Of a stretch of 64,000 bases of DNA, positions 49,426 to 60,903 are shown one piece after another. How positions within the stretch are numbered: position 1 is the stretch's first letter; the number at the start of each line of letters is the position of its first letter. Origin of the DNA: Metaphire vulgaris. Lineage: Eukaryota; Annelida; Clitellata; Crassiclitellata; Megascolecidae. The notes below the pieces were generated by a model. The model saw nothing but the letters and a program-made list of their open reading frames with translations, was not told the DNA's origin and searched no databases. The translations under genes and the position numbers were made by a program. The stretch is from the NCBI GenBank assembly GCA_018105865.1, contig CM030845.1, forward strand, positions 16,604,776 through 16,668,775, given 5' to 3'.

Positions 49426-52202
49426 CTACGTTCTGAAGCGGAGAGAGACCGTCTTCTTGTCCGAAACAAGGCTCTGATCGCCGTCTAAAGTCACGTGATT
49501 GATCACGTGTCGCCGCGCATCGTCGTCGTCATTGACGACGGAATCATCTTTGCAATCCTCTTCCGTCGAAGGAAAAAGGAGAGAGGAGGAGGAGGAGGAG
49601 GAAGAGGAGGGACGGAGGCCGTTCTCGATGGACCTCGAGCCAGACGAAGGTTTAGAGAAGGAAGAAGACCGATTGAAATGCGACGGAGGAGATCGAGGAG
49701 GAGGAGGAGGGGTGATGGTAGGGTGGCAGTGAGTGCGATCCGTCACGTGATATGACCACGAGGACATCTGGTAATTGTGGACGGCAACTGGGATGACGTC
49801 ATTCATCGAAGCATCTGGAAGAGATGGACTGGACACCACCAAAGACACCAAGTCCTAAGGAAACACAAAACAACAACCGCGGTCATATACACATAGGCCT
49901 ACACACACACGCACACACACACACACGTGCAACATTTAGCGATGTCTTTCGCCTCGAAGTATAGTCTATCAGTTGTAGGCCTACACTTCGACACTAATCG
50001 ACAGATAAGACTCATAAGAGGATGAAGCCAAGCGGATGCCTTAATAATACGAAGAGGATTATTTTCCTTCTCTTGAAGTTGTGTATCGACTCATGAGTGG
50101 GACATCTCGAGTCACAGGAGACGCCATTTCTTCTTCTTCTTCTTCTTCTTCCTCCTCCTCCTCCTCCTCCTCCTCCTCCTCCTCCTCTTCTTCTTCTTCT
50201 TCTTCTTCTTAATCCGTCTCAGCAACGGATCTAGAATGACAATGAATCGGTCGAATGCGCCGTTCCTTGCAATGAAATGACGAGAAGTGAACGTCCCCCT
50301 TTTTCTTTAATCTCAGAGACACTTCGCTCAGTCTCAGCAACTGAAGTCATATCTCGAGGAACATAAGCGCCGCTTAGAATTAATTAGGCGTCTTCATCGC
50401 AGCCACGCCTTATCTTCTTCTTCTTATTATTATTATCTCGTTGTGTTTTGGTGAACGCAAAAGATCTTAACTACGGCGAGCATCGTCAATCGCCTTAGGT
50501 CAATCCATAAAGTACGTACGCACTGGGGGGGGGAGGTCGGATTTGGAAAAATTTTCCTGTATACGCTTTGTGCAACGGGGGGGGGGAAGTTGAAAATCTG
50601 GCCTTTTGCGTACGTAATATATGGATGAGCCATTACTGTTGCTTCAACTCGTCGTCAGTTTAAAGCCTTAAAGAGAGATATTAGGCTTAAAGTTCAGACG
50701 ACCAATAGGAACTGTCGTATTGATCGTTGGTGTGGGGGTGCGTCTGGAGCAATGCTTTTGTCTTTGTATCCGTTGTTTCAACTTTCGTCTGCCACTTATT
50801 TCGTCTGCCACTTATTTCGTCTGCCACTTATTTCGTCTGCCACTTATTTCGTCTGCCACTTATTTCGTCTGCCACTTATTTCGTCTGCCACTTATTTCGT
50901 CTGCCACTTATTTCGTCTGCCACTTATTTCGTCTGCCGCTTATTTCGTCTGCCACTTATTTCGTCTGCCGCTTATTTCGTCTGCCACTTATTTCGTCTGC
51001 CACTTATTTCGTCTGCCGCTTATTTCGTCTGCCACTTATTTCGTCTGCCGCTTATTTCGTCTGCCACTTATTTCGTCTGCCACTTATTTCGTCTGCCACT
51101 TATTTCGTCTGATTTTCGGTTGGTCGGCTTTGAAAATTAACCCCAGATAAAATACCTGAAGTCGCTTAAATAAATAAATAAATAAATGATATATATATAT
51201 ATATATATATATGCGTATAGGAAATTAAAACATTTTTTGAACACAGGGTCTAAGAAACTTTTTATGAAATAAAAACGTTTTGAATTCGACGTATTTCTAG
51301 TTAGCATCTGGCTAAGAATTTGAGGTTCAGACGAGAAAAATACTTTCTCTGATCCAGTTGAGAATGAAAACCCCTTTCGCCTCATGGGCGGATTTAGGGG
51401 AGGCACAGGGGCACGCACCCCTTCCAAACCCACCCCAAAAAAGTTTTCTAATATCTCATCGCGGCAAAAAGGCGAAAACTGAGCAAAAATAACTAAGCGA
51501 TGGTGTCTTCATTCCCTTTCAAAAATTTTAATTGCGTTCATCAATCCACATTGAAGGGCAGGACAAGGCAGAATGGGAAATTGAGTGAAGCCCCACCCCC
51601 CATGAATTGCTGGAAGCGCCTCTGTCTCGCCCATCTACTCAGGCGTCTGTTTACTGCGAGCAGCAATTGACGTTTTAATTGGTCATGTCCTGCGAAAATG
51701 AAATGGCACTCTAATTAAGTGACAGATAGATGGAGTGATGGACACCACCAGGACACGGGGGTCATGTCGACTGACCGTTTGTCTGCGCCGATGATGATGA
51801 TGATGATGGATCTGTCTCATGAGCATCATCCGCTTCTTGTCTTTGCATCTTTTGTTCTGGAACCAGACCCTGATAACTCGGGCGCTGAGTCCGGTCACTT
51901 GCACCAGTTGGTCCTTGACCAGAGCGTCCGGTCGAGGGTTGAGTCCGTAGCAGACCCTCAGCAGTCTCAGCTGATGGTCATTCAGAACGGTCCTCACTCG
52001 AGTCGACCTTGGCTGCGGCTGCAGGTGGTGGTCGTCGCTGTTGTCACGTGACTTCGGTCTCTGCAGGACGTGTTTCGACGCTGGCAGTGGCGCTGGATGT
52101 GTCGCTGCTTCTCCTCCTTCGTCTTCTTGCTTTTCGTTTCTTCTGCGGAGACCGTTTGTAGAAATCAAAACACCCGTCTTGTCAAAACCTACATTTAAAC
52201 AA

Positions 52203-52260
<58 letters not shown>

Positions 52261-53401
52261 GGAATTAAAAGGAGAAAAGATAAGAAAATACAGGCGACTA
52301 ACCGACCATTGATAATTAATTAATCAGAATGAGTTTGAAGAGCATCGAAAGAATCCTTTGAAAGCAAGGACCATTGACGAGACATCGCCTATATGTTCGT
52401 TATTTTAAACCTCAACTATAACCAGAGGCAAACTGCTTATATAGAATTGCGTGAATCTTACAGCGCTTGGCTGCTTCAAGCAGGCGATGATGGCCACTTA
52501 GTCCGCTGGGCTATGATTCAGAGGCGTACCCAGGGTATTTGGTGCTCATGGCAAGGTAAAGGTAAAGGTACACTCCATATAGGCTCAGCGCCCGTACGGA
52601 GAACCGAAGGGTTAGCGCCTTCAGTTTTATAATAGCAACGGCTGAGTGAGGGCGGTTGCCAGCCTTTCCCTCGCCGCCTTTCCTTCCACCGAGTTAACAC
52701 CCGATGTACTCATTCACAGCTGAGTCGACTGGGGGCGCTTGGGACAGAAACAACCGAAAAGTTTCTGCCGCGGCCGGGAGTTGAACCACGGACCTCAAGA
52801 TTGGCAGACCAGTGCGCTAACCACTGCTCCACCGCGCACCCTTAATTGCTCATGGCAAGGCATCGGTAAATAGATGACAAATCTTTAATTAACAAATCAT
52901 GACAGTCTTACTGACACGATTACATCTACGAATGTACTTTTATTGCTTTTTCTTTTGCGAATTGGTCTATGATCAGGTGCTCAAAATAGAGCATGATCGC
53001 AGAGTTTTTGGCACCCCTTCAAGAGTGGCACCCAGGCCAACTGCCCCGCCTGCCCTATCCTATGCAGGTCTACGCCACTGAATATGATAAGTCGTTTCTA
53101 CCTTGAGATGAAAATTGTTTTGGTCATTATTGTCAACATAATTAACAGGGCCCTCTACTGTGTTTTCCAATGGTCTTTGATAACGAAACCTAACAGATTA
53201 TTTTCATTCATTATTTACTTCCCAATATCGACGTTTGAAAACTTTGATTAAACTTACGCTGTAAGTAGGCAAGCAAGCAAAATCTCGCGAATTTCTATAG
53301 CGCTATGGGAGTAGTACAGTAGTAGCTGTTTATTTTTATGCGCTTAACCTTAACCATAGTACACCGTATACACTGGACGAGATCATGAAAGTATTTTACA
53401 T

Positions 53402-53439
<38 letters not shown>

Positions 53440-54298
53440 AGAGAGTAGGATGAATGCCTGTAAATTCTCCTGTATAATCTGTATTCAGCACAATCAAACA
53501 GCTCCAAGCATCAGAATTTGAATCTAATATCACCCTAAAGTTAAAGGAACTCATGTGTTATCAGAAGGTCCCCCCACCCCTTGTCTGGTCAGTCGATAAA
53601 TGAAGGCGCCCATATTCCGAGACCCTGGCTACGCCACCGAAGATTCACGCTTTAATACGCAGATCAATTGTCATCGATATCAAAATCCCCTTTACATGAT
53701 CACAGCCTCACAGACCCTGAAATCGGAATAGAGATAACGACTCGGACATAATGTAATTATAGCATCGCCATTCACTTTCATCTCCAATGAGATTTTTCAT
53801 GAAAGGAACCCTACGAATAGACTTGGAATTTCTGAGAGAATCTACCGTTTTCTACGCGGATGGTCGAAGAGTCGCTTGGCTCAGCAGCCTCTCCATCCTC
53901 CTCTTCCGTCCATCCACCCTCCTCCTCCTCCACCGTTTCCATCCTTCCGTCTTCCTCTTCCACGGATTCCAGCGGCTGGGTCGCCGGCGTCCTGCCATCG
54001 AAGGTGGTCGTGGCTGGGTCATGGTCGACCTCGCAGACGATCTTGCGGTCACCTGTGATGGTGTACCTGTCACCTGACGACAGCTGACTGCCACAGGTGC
54101 AGCAGCAGAAGCAGTCCAGGTGGAAGACCAATTCCTCTGTTTTCATCACCAGATCATTCCCATGGAAACCACCATCACACTCGGAACATCTTCTTCTGAC
54201 AAACAGCCTGCCACCAAAAGATCAACAAATGGCACTCACAATGTCTGCTCATTGCTCAATGGCATATAGACACACATAAACACACACACACACACACA

Positions 54299-54369
<71 letters not shown>

Positions 54370-54653
54370 CGTGTGTGACTTAGGCCTAATTTAAGAGACT
54401 TCTGTCGTAGGTGAATAACGACTTACTGTAATGGAGACAATGATTACTATGATTACGAATTTACGATAGTAACGATGAGATGAAACAGCAATAGTAGTAT
54501 TAATTATTTATACGCGGAGTAATGCCAATGCCTCCTGTAATATTAATACAGTAATGTACTTCTATAGCGCCGAAACAATAGATGATACCGAAATGCTTTC
54601 TAAATCTATAGATTCAGTATCTTCTTTGGCATTAAGCGACACTGTTGTCCAAC

Positions 54654-54699
<46 letters not shown>

Positions 54700-54959
54700 G
54701 TCATACAGACAGACAGACAGACAGACAGAAAAAGACAGAGACAGAGACAGAGGCAGAGGTCGATGTATCGCCTGTTGAAATCTTCTTTGCAGTATGCTTT
54801 TCCATTTCGAATGAAGCAGGTGGAGAATTCGTTCAGCTGCAGTCCGCAGTCGCTGCACCTGAGGCAGGTGACATGCCACCTGATGTCAGGTTCCACTCTC
54901 AACAGGTACCTGTCCACAATCTTCCTTTGGCACCCAAAGCAAAGTGACATCAGACTTAA
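49426..54959 (-). CDS. Isl: Islet-class LIM-homeodomain transcription factor (N-terminal exon not found)
   Basis: Minus-strand exons: 54772-54959 (LIM1), about 53856-54207 (LIM2 plus linker), 51776 to about 52142 (homeodomain) and 49426-49854 (C-terminus and stop). LIM1 has [17 protein letters not shown] and [19 protein letters not shown]2 has [27 protein letters not shown] and VCEVDHD. The homeodomain reads [40 protein letters not shown] and [17 protein letters not shown], the Islet signature, then a run of six His. The last exon has [11 protein letters not shown] and [12 protein letters not shown], relatives of the Islet C-terminal motif. The product would bind DNA and control neuron and endoderm/muscle progenitor identity. 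The LIM1 donor appears to be GC (AACAG|GCGATA). The LIM2 exon 3' border is uncertain. The LIM2-homeodomain linker is Glu-rich. Confidence 0.9.
50125..50211. repeat. (TTC)n/(TCC)n microsatellite in an Islet intron
   Basis: About 25 triplets, TTC at both edges and TCC in the middle. Confidence 0.93.
50499..50638. mobile_element. Short inverted-repeat element with CCATAAAGTACGTACGC ends
   Basis: GTCAATCCATAAAGTACGTACGC is matched in inverse by GCGTACGTAATATATGGATGAGCC (each quoted in part). Two G-runs and TTTTCCT/TTGAAAATC lie between. No TSD is evident. Confidence 0.55.
50784..51112. repeat. 16-bp tandem array, about 20 units, in the Islet homeodomain-to-last intron
   Basis: The unit TTTCGTCTGCCACTTA is repeated about 20 times with a single recurrent A/G variant (CCACTT or CCGCTT). 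The variant is found only in the middle of the array, in alternating positions. Since 16 is not a multiple of 3, all three forward frames are open, which explains the overlapping 130-codon frames. Confidence 0.96.
52204..52260. repeat. (ATT)n microsatellite upstream of the homeodomain exon
   Basis: Nineteen ATT units about 60 bp from the Islet homeodomain acceptor (reverse strand AAT). Confidence 0.95.
52557..52846 (-). mobile_element. tRNA-derived SINE (family S2) with 14-bp TSD, in an Islet intron
   Basis: On the minus strand it starts GGTGCGCGGTGGAGCAGTGG, has the A-box TGGTTAGCGCACTGG and B-box GGTTCAACTCC, and ends in (TTTACC)n. The 14-bp flanks TGCTCATGGCAAGG (52543-52556 and 52847-52860) are identical. 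It is inserted in another repeat (about 52520-53085) with GAGGCGTACCCAGGG and inverted TACGCCACTG ends. An old relative lies at 8190. Confidence 0.9.
54302..54366. repeat. (TA)n microsatellite
   Basis: About 32 TA units in the Islet LIM1-LIM2 intron, next to (CA)n at about 54279-54298. Confidence 0.95.
54653..54760. repeat. (GA)n(GACA)n microsatellite beside the Islet LIM1 donor
   Basis: On the Islet coding strand it reads (CTGT)n then (CT)n. It begins about 11 bp after the inferred LIM1 donor at 54771. Confidence 0.93.
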
Positions 54960-55221
54960 CTGTATACACGATTTTACCTACAAACAAAACAATCTCCGCT
55001 CAACTGAAAACAGGTGGAAATAATATTTCAAAGAAAGCGAAAGAAATGCTTTAAAAGAAATAGAGACAAGGAAAGCAGACAAATAAGGAGATGGCATCAA
55101 TTTAGTGACCATCCATTACCTTTCGAATGATTCCATATAGAATAATTAAGCACTACTTGGAAACATCGAAAAAATTACAAAGACGCGGAACCTTTTCCAA
55201 AGGTCCTTTTCAGATTGTGAT

Positions 55222-55280
<59 letters not shown>

Positions 55281-57046
55281 CTCTAAAACGCCAATTTGAA
55301 ACGCTGTCAAGCGACGACAAAGCACTCGTTCGTTCAAAGGTGGCGCCGGAAATATAGTGACATCGGGAATTTGGGGTGAATAAACTCTACCGGGACCTTA
55401 ATCTGCCTACAAGTCTCTGTTTTAGTTACGTTCCATGACAGAGTTCGTCTGATGAAACCATGACAACAGATAAACAGTCGACTTGATTGAGCAGGAACGC
55501 TGCAGCTGCAGCTGCTGCGACCGATGGACTGAGCTATTCCAGGTTCCCATTTTAGAGGCAAGTGGGGGGGGGTAGGGGATGGCTTCAGACGATCTTTCAA
55601 CCCACCGACTCTGTAGCCGTCCTCATGCGCCGTCGATGACGTCACTTCCGCCGCTCAACCAACGACTTCATCTCCAATCGAATTCTTCGACTTCTTTGGT
55701 TTTTGACTTCATTTTGATCTGACGATTAAAAGGAACATTCAACTTCCAATGTCAGTTCGAATGACGTTCAGTCCAATCTATAATTCCGCCACTGTCAGTT
55801 GACGCCAAACCACCGACTGTCAGCAACGGCCGCTGCCACTTGACTGGCAGTCGGTTCGTCCCTCCTTTCGACTGCGTCGAGTGTCGTACGTTGCGTCATT
55901 CGTTGGCGCTCAGTGGCGCCGGCGCTGCATGACGGCGACGGCGCTGCATGACGGCGACGGCGTCTGACGCCCGACTGACAGCGTCGTCTGCCGGAGACTG
56001 ACAGCTCCTTTGTGTGCTCTGTCAACGCGTCAGCTGACTGGCGTCTGCCAACTCAAAAGCGACGCAGTTTTGAGTCTGGTGAGTCTAAGCAACTCAGATC
56101 TTCGAAGAGTCAAACTGATTGGTTCGCATTTTGAGACAAAATCGAAAAGAAACTCAAAAGAAAATCTAATTCTTTAAAAGAGAAACCAAGAAATATTCCG
56201 AAACGCAAATGATTGTTGACCAGTGCAATCAGCGACAAACTGAATAATAACAATTGGAAAGTCTGCAAATTTTATACAAATTTAGGGCAAAAGAAGAAAT
56301 AGTTCGCTTTTCTAACGTTCCTTCATCTTTTAAAGAAAATTGATGAACATTTACAAAACATTAAGCAACATTTTTAAAACCTTTTTCGTCAATTAATTCC
56401 GTCACATAAATTTCGAAAACACAATTATAAATAAATGCATAGATAAGCACCTGAAGTAAAGACGACGCAATTTAGGTGTAAGCACGGGGCCTCATTAGAA
56501 GGGCGGGGGCCTAGGTCCTGGCCCCTAGGGCCGCAAAGCTGTGGTCACTGGTCTGTCAAACACTATTGGGGATTGAAATACTCCCAGCCCAAAGCTTCCA
56601 TCCGGAGAGGGTTCAGTCTCCAAAAATCTAACACTGGACCCAAGTAACAACTGCACCTAACTAAATAATAGTAAATATAAGTGAATTTCATTTGAAATCG
56701 CAAAAACAATAACCGAAACTTGAAACTGTCTTTGAAATAATTCAGAATTTACTTATGTAAAGTGTAGAATGGTCACCTGTGTATACTTTACTCTATACTT
56801 TACAGGTGAGATGTGTTACGATGATCGAGGTAACCACCAACTGTTCCCCATGGACTGTCATTTCAACACTCCCCATCTCCTCCTCCTCCTCCTCCTCCTC
56901 CTCCTCCTCCGGGTGCACTGTTATGACGTCATAGTTCAACAACTTTTGATGAAACAGTTTTGAGTCAAAGTTAAATCTTCGTAAACTTCATTTTCCAGGA
57001 CAATCAATCGAGTGCCTATTTGCAGACACATTCGCTAAACCTTCTT

Positions 57047-57098
<52 letters not shown>

Positions 57099-57156
57099 TA
57101 GTAGTAATAATAATAGTTATAATAATAATGGTTGTAATAATAAAATATTAGCAATA

Positions 57157-57246
<90 letters not shown>

Positions 57247-57718
57247 GCGGTGGTGGTGATGATTCTGCTTAGATTCAAGCATCCTTAGTGTATTTTTGAT
57301 ATAGGAGTGCAGTTGCCTTCGGCTTTGGCTTATAGAAAGGTAAATGCTTCTTCGCAATCGAATTGAAATTGAATATGATTTTTTTGCGTTTCGAGTGAAT
57401 CTAATTACGTCATCGGTTTCTGTTTCTATTTTCGTCGATTATGACGTCATCGTCAGAGGCGAATGAATTCCGTAACGGAACGGACGAAAGAGCGGGTGGC
57501 CAAAAATCAACAGATTACCCTCTTCAACTCAACTCAACATGGAACCCTAACCTCCATCAGAACCCCTCAATCCTCACGCAATACACTCGCATTCATTCAC
57601 CGAAGAAGCCCGTGAACAGAACCCCTGGAAAGACCGCCTCCTCCTCCTCCTCCTCCTCCTCCTCCTCCTCCTCCTCCGTCCGCCTGCCGTCTACCGAGGA
57701 AGCGCCAACATATCGACG
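54960..57718. other. Region between the Islet and Kelch-like 5' ends
   Basis: The two genes diverge, so both promoters and the first Islet exon should lie here. None is clearly defined. The region has (CT)n at about 55224-55277 and a GC-rich block with a duplicated CATGACGGCGACGGCG at about 55925-55965. (CTC)n lies at about 56878-56910, (AAT)n at about 57047-57095, (GAT)n at about 57158-57245 and (CTC)n at about 57642-57677. Confidence 0.55.
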
Positions 57719-58122
57719 ATGAAGGGAAGCACTTCGAGTGAGGAGCTGATCGGATCTCCTCCGTCGCAGAATCCAGGACAGAACCTGACCTGCATGGATA
57801 GCTGTCCGAAGATCTCCGACCGCAGTTTCTCCGTCGACTGCGGTCCCATGTATCGGCCGCTGCCCGACCCCTGCGCCCAGTACAGAGGGCCGCGGCCGAG
57901 GCTGAGGCCGAAGCCGATCGCCATGTCGTCAGCGGCGGCATCAGACGACCCGCAGTACATGGAGGGCTGTCGACGGGTGGGAGACCACAGCTACCGACTG
58001 TGGAAGGACCAGAAGATGTGCGATGTTATCATCAAGTGCTGCGGGGGAGACGAGGTCAAGGCGCACAAGACAGTCCTATCCACCTACAGCGACTTCATGG
58101 TCGAAAACTTCAGTCAGGTCAG

Positions 58123-58170
<48 letters not shown>

Positions 58171-58636
58171 CCCTGTGATTTTTGCGATTCCTAGAATATC
58201 ATGTAGTCTGTTAAAAGGTGGCAAGGTTAAAACCATTGTTAATTTATTTTCCAATTTCATTCGACTGATAATGGAACAGTTTGGATGAGGTGGGAGTGAC
58301 AGTTGGGTAAAGCATTGACAGTCTCAGAAAACAGTTAAATACGGAGTTACCGTACTATTACTATTCAAATTTCAAAGGCTATCTCAGACGCGCTCAACTA
58401 GGTTATTGAAATGTGGGAGTTATGCCGGGTCATTACTACTACTACTAGCTTTTTCTACTACTCCGGCTGTCAGATCTTCTACTGAGCACTCCAGACTACT
58501 GGCGTTTCCTCCATAGTCCACTACTGATCTCTGGAATGACTTGGATCTTTTTGCGGATTGATTTTGAAGTACCATCGATTGATACCTTTGGGTATTAGAA
58601 CTGGTGCTATAGAAGTGCATAATTATTATTATTTAT

Positions 58637-58687
<51 letters not shown>

Positions 58688-60863
58688 AGTGGTTTTCAGA
58701 CTTTTCTACACAGGCTTACAGTGGTTTTCACACAGGCTTTACTTAGCCCCTAAGCCACTTTATATCACATTATTACAACTGCCAATCAACGGCGACGTTT
58801 TCTTTTGCTCGTTTGAGTTCTGGCGATGGTTTTCTGGGACCAGTTGTCTCCGACAGACGCGAAAGCGACTGATTACGACCTACCGGTCCTACCGCCTCAG
58901 GCAGGGCTTCTATCCCTATTTAAGGCGGGCGCAGCTGCGCCCGGAAAATGGGGGGAATATTTTGCTACTAATCTGACAGAGGCGGATCTATGGGAGGGCA
59001 GGGGGTACACATGTCCCCGGGCGCCGAGGTGAGGGGGCGCCAAAATTGGATATTTGGGTAAGTGAAATGCACAATAAAGTAGAAGAAACACTTGCGAGGA
59101 ACTTTTTGCTCGTCAGCACTATATGAAGAAGAGAGAGTTGAGGGCGCCGAAAACGATGTGAGGACCTTTTTTGCTTGTCAGTTGTTAGGGGCGCCAACGT
59201 ACACTTTGTCCCCGGGCGCCGAATACCCTAGATCCGCCTCTGTAATCTGAACTCAACCGAGACTGATATTGATTCAAAATAACACTGACCGCGAAGTAAT
59301 CAATGATAGCTTTGCCTAACACAAAGGATAAAAAGCTGAATATAATACTAAGTCTACAAGGGAGCAAATTAACAGGGGAATTTGTAATTTGGGGGGATTT
59401 GTAATTTTGGGGGGAATTGAGCCCGGCTGCAAGGGGGGATAGAAGCCGCTGGCCTCAGGTAGGCATAGGTCAGCATGTGTTTCACCTGTGCGTGCTCCTG
59501 TGCTTGTAGTTTCCAGACGGAGAGGCCGTCTCTATCGATCTTCCGGAATTTTCCATCGACATCGTGATGCTGATCCTGCATTTCGTGTACACGAGGGAAG
59601 TGGACATCAACAGGAAGACCGTCGGTCCCCTGCTCAAGTGTGCCGATGAGCTGGGCATCTGTGAGTTGGTTCGGATGTGCGTTGAGTTCCTCAGCTGCGT
59701 GTCCGTTGACAACGCCATCTACTTCCACGCCATCGCCGATAACTACGGACTGGCGGAGCTGAAGGAACGCATCTACAAATTCATTCTCGACAATTTCCTC
59801 GGTCAGAACGACACTCGCCAAACAGGACACAGGGCGATGGGGCGGGCGGGGGCAGTTCCTGGGCACTACTTGCCGACCCCCTCACTCTCCCACTGGTCCA
59901 CATAGCAAGGGAGAAGGGGGGAGGGGTCGATGGGTCCGATGAGAACGCAGTCGATGCGCTTTCAACGCTGTTTAGGAACTGTCGAATTGACGTAGGCTAT
60001 AGTGCTATACCCGCTAATCCCCGCTATGCTGTGGCACTATAGAAGTTGTCTGGTACAATGCGATGCAATAATATAATGTGATGTAAAGTGGCTTAGGAGG
60101 CTAAGTTAGCCTTAGCATGTGAAAACTACTGTAATGACTACATTCTCTAGTCTAACCTAATAACTAATGGATACACTGACCTTTGCCCGTCCAACAATCC
60201 ACATTGCCTACGACTATTTGACTATTTCAAAAAAGACAAAGCGCATAAGAATAAACAGCTATTACTGTACTACTCCCAAAGCGCTATATAAATTTACGAG
60301 ATTTTACATACTCAGTACAGCGCTTTCATTGTAATTTTTATGTTAACAGACGTCGCTTGAGAGGGTTTTACGAAGTGGCTCTATAGAAGTTTAAGATTAG
60401 ATGTCTATGATGTCTGAAATCTAATGATTAGACCACTCGGTGCTTCGGTTTGCTCTCCTGAGTTCTCTGCAGCATTCGAGCGACCAAAGTCCCCGGCGTT
60501 CAGTTGCATTTCTATGAAATAGACTACATATTGCAATGTCATTTTGGAATCCCTGCATAGAATCATATGGCCAACAGGATTCGGCCGACGGCGCTCTAAG
60601 TTACAACTGTGTAGATATAGGCTACTACTACTACTACTACTACTACCAGGTCGCGATTTGCGAGGGGGAATGGGGGATCTCCCCCCACTGCCCAACTGCA
60701 TCCCCCCTACTGCTACATCCTCCCACCACTACATCCCCCCACTGCTACAGTTTCCAACACCTACATCCCCCCAAGCTCGACATATTCCCCCCACTGCTCC
60801 AAGGTCACAAATCGCACCCTGACTACTACTACTACTACTAGGCCTACTACAACAACAACAACA

Positions 60864-60903
<40 letters not shown>

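Noticed and set aside
50720..51150. Three overlapping 130-codon open frames, or a CRISPR-like array
   Set aside because: A 16-bp unit repeated without spacers opens all frames; there are no unique spacers and the genome is animal.
53811..54077. Plus-strand frames rich in Pro and Ser at the Islet LIM2 exon
   Set aside because: They are antisense shadows of the Glu-rich Islet linker.
57148..57357. Poly-His open frame
   Set aside because: It is a (GAT)n microsatellite read on the minus strand.
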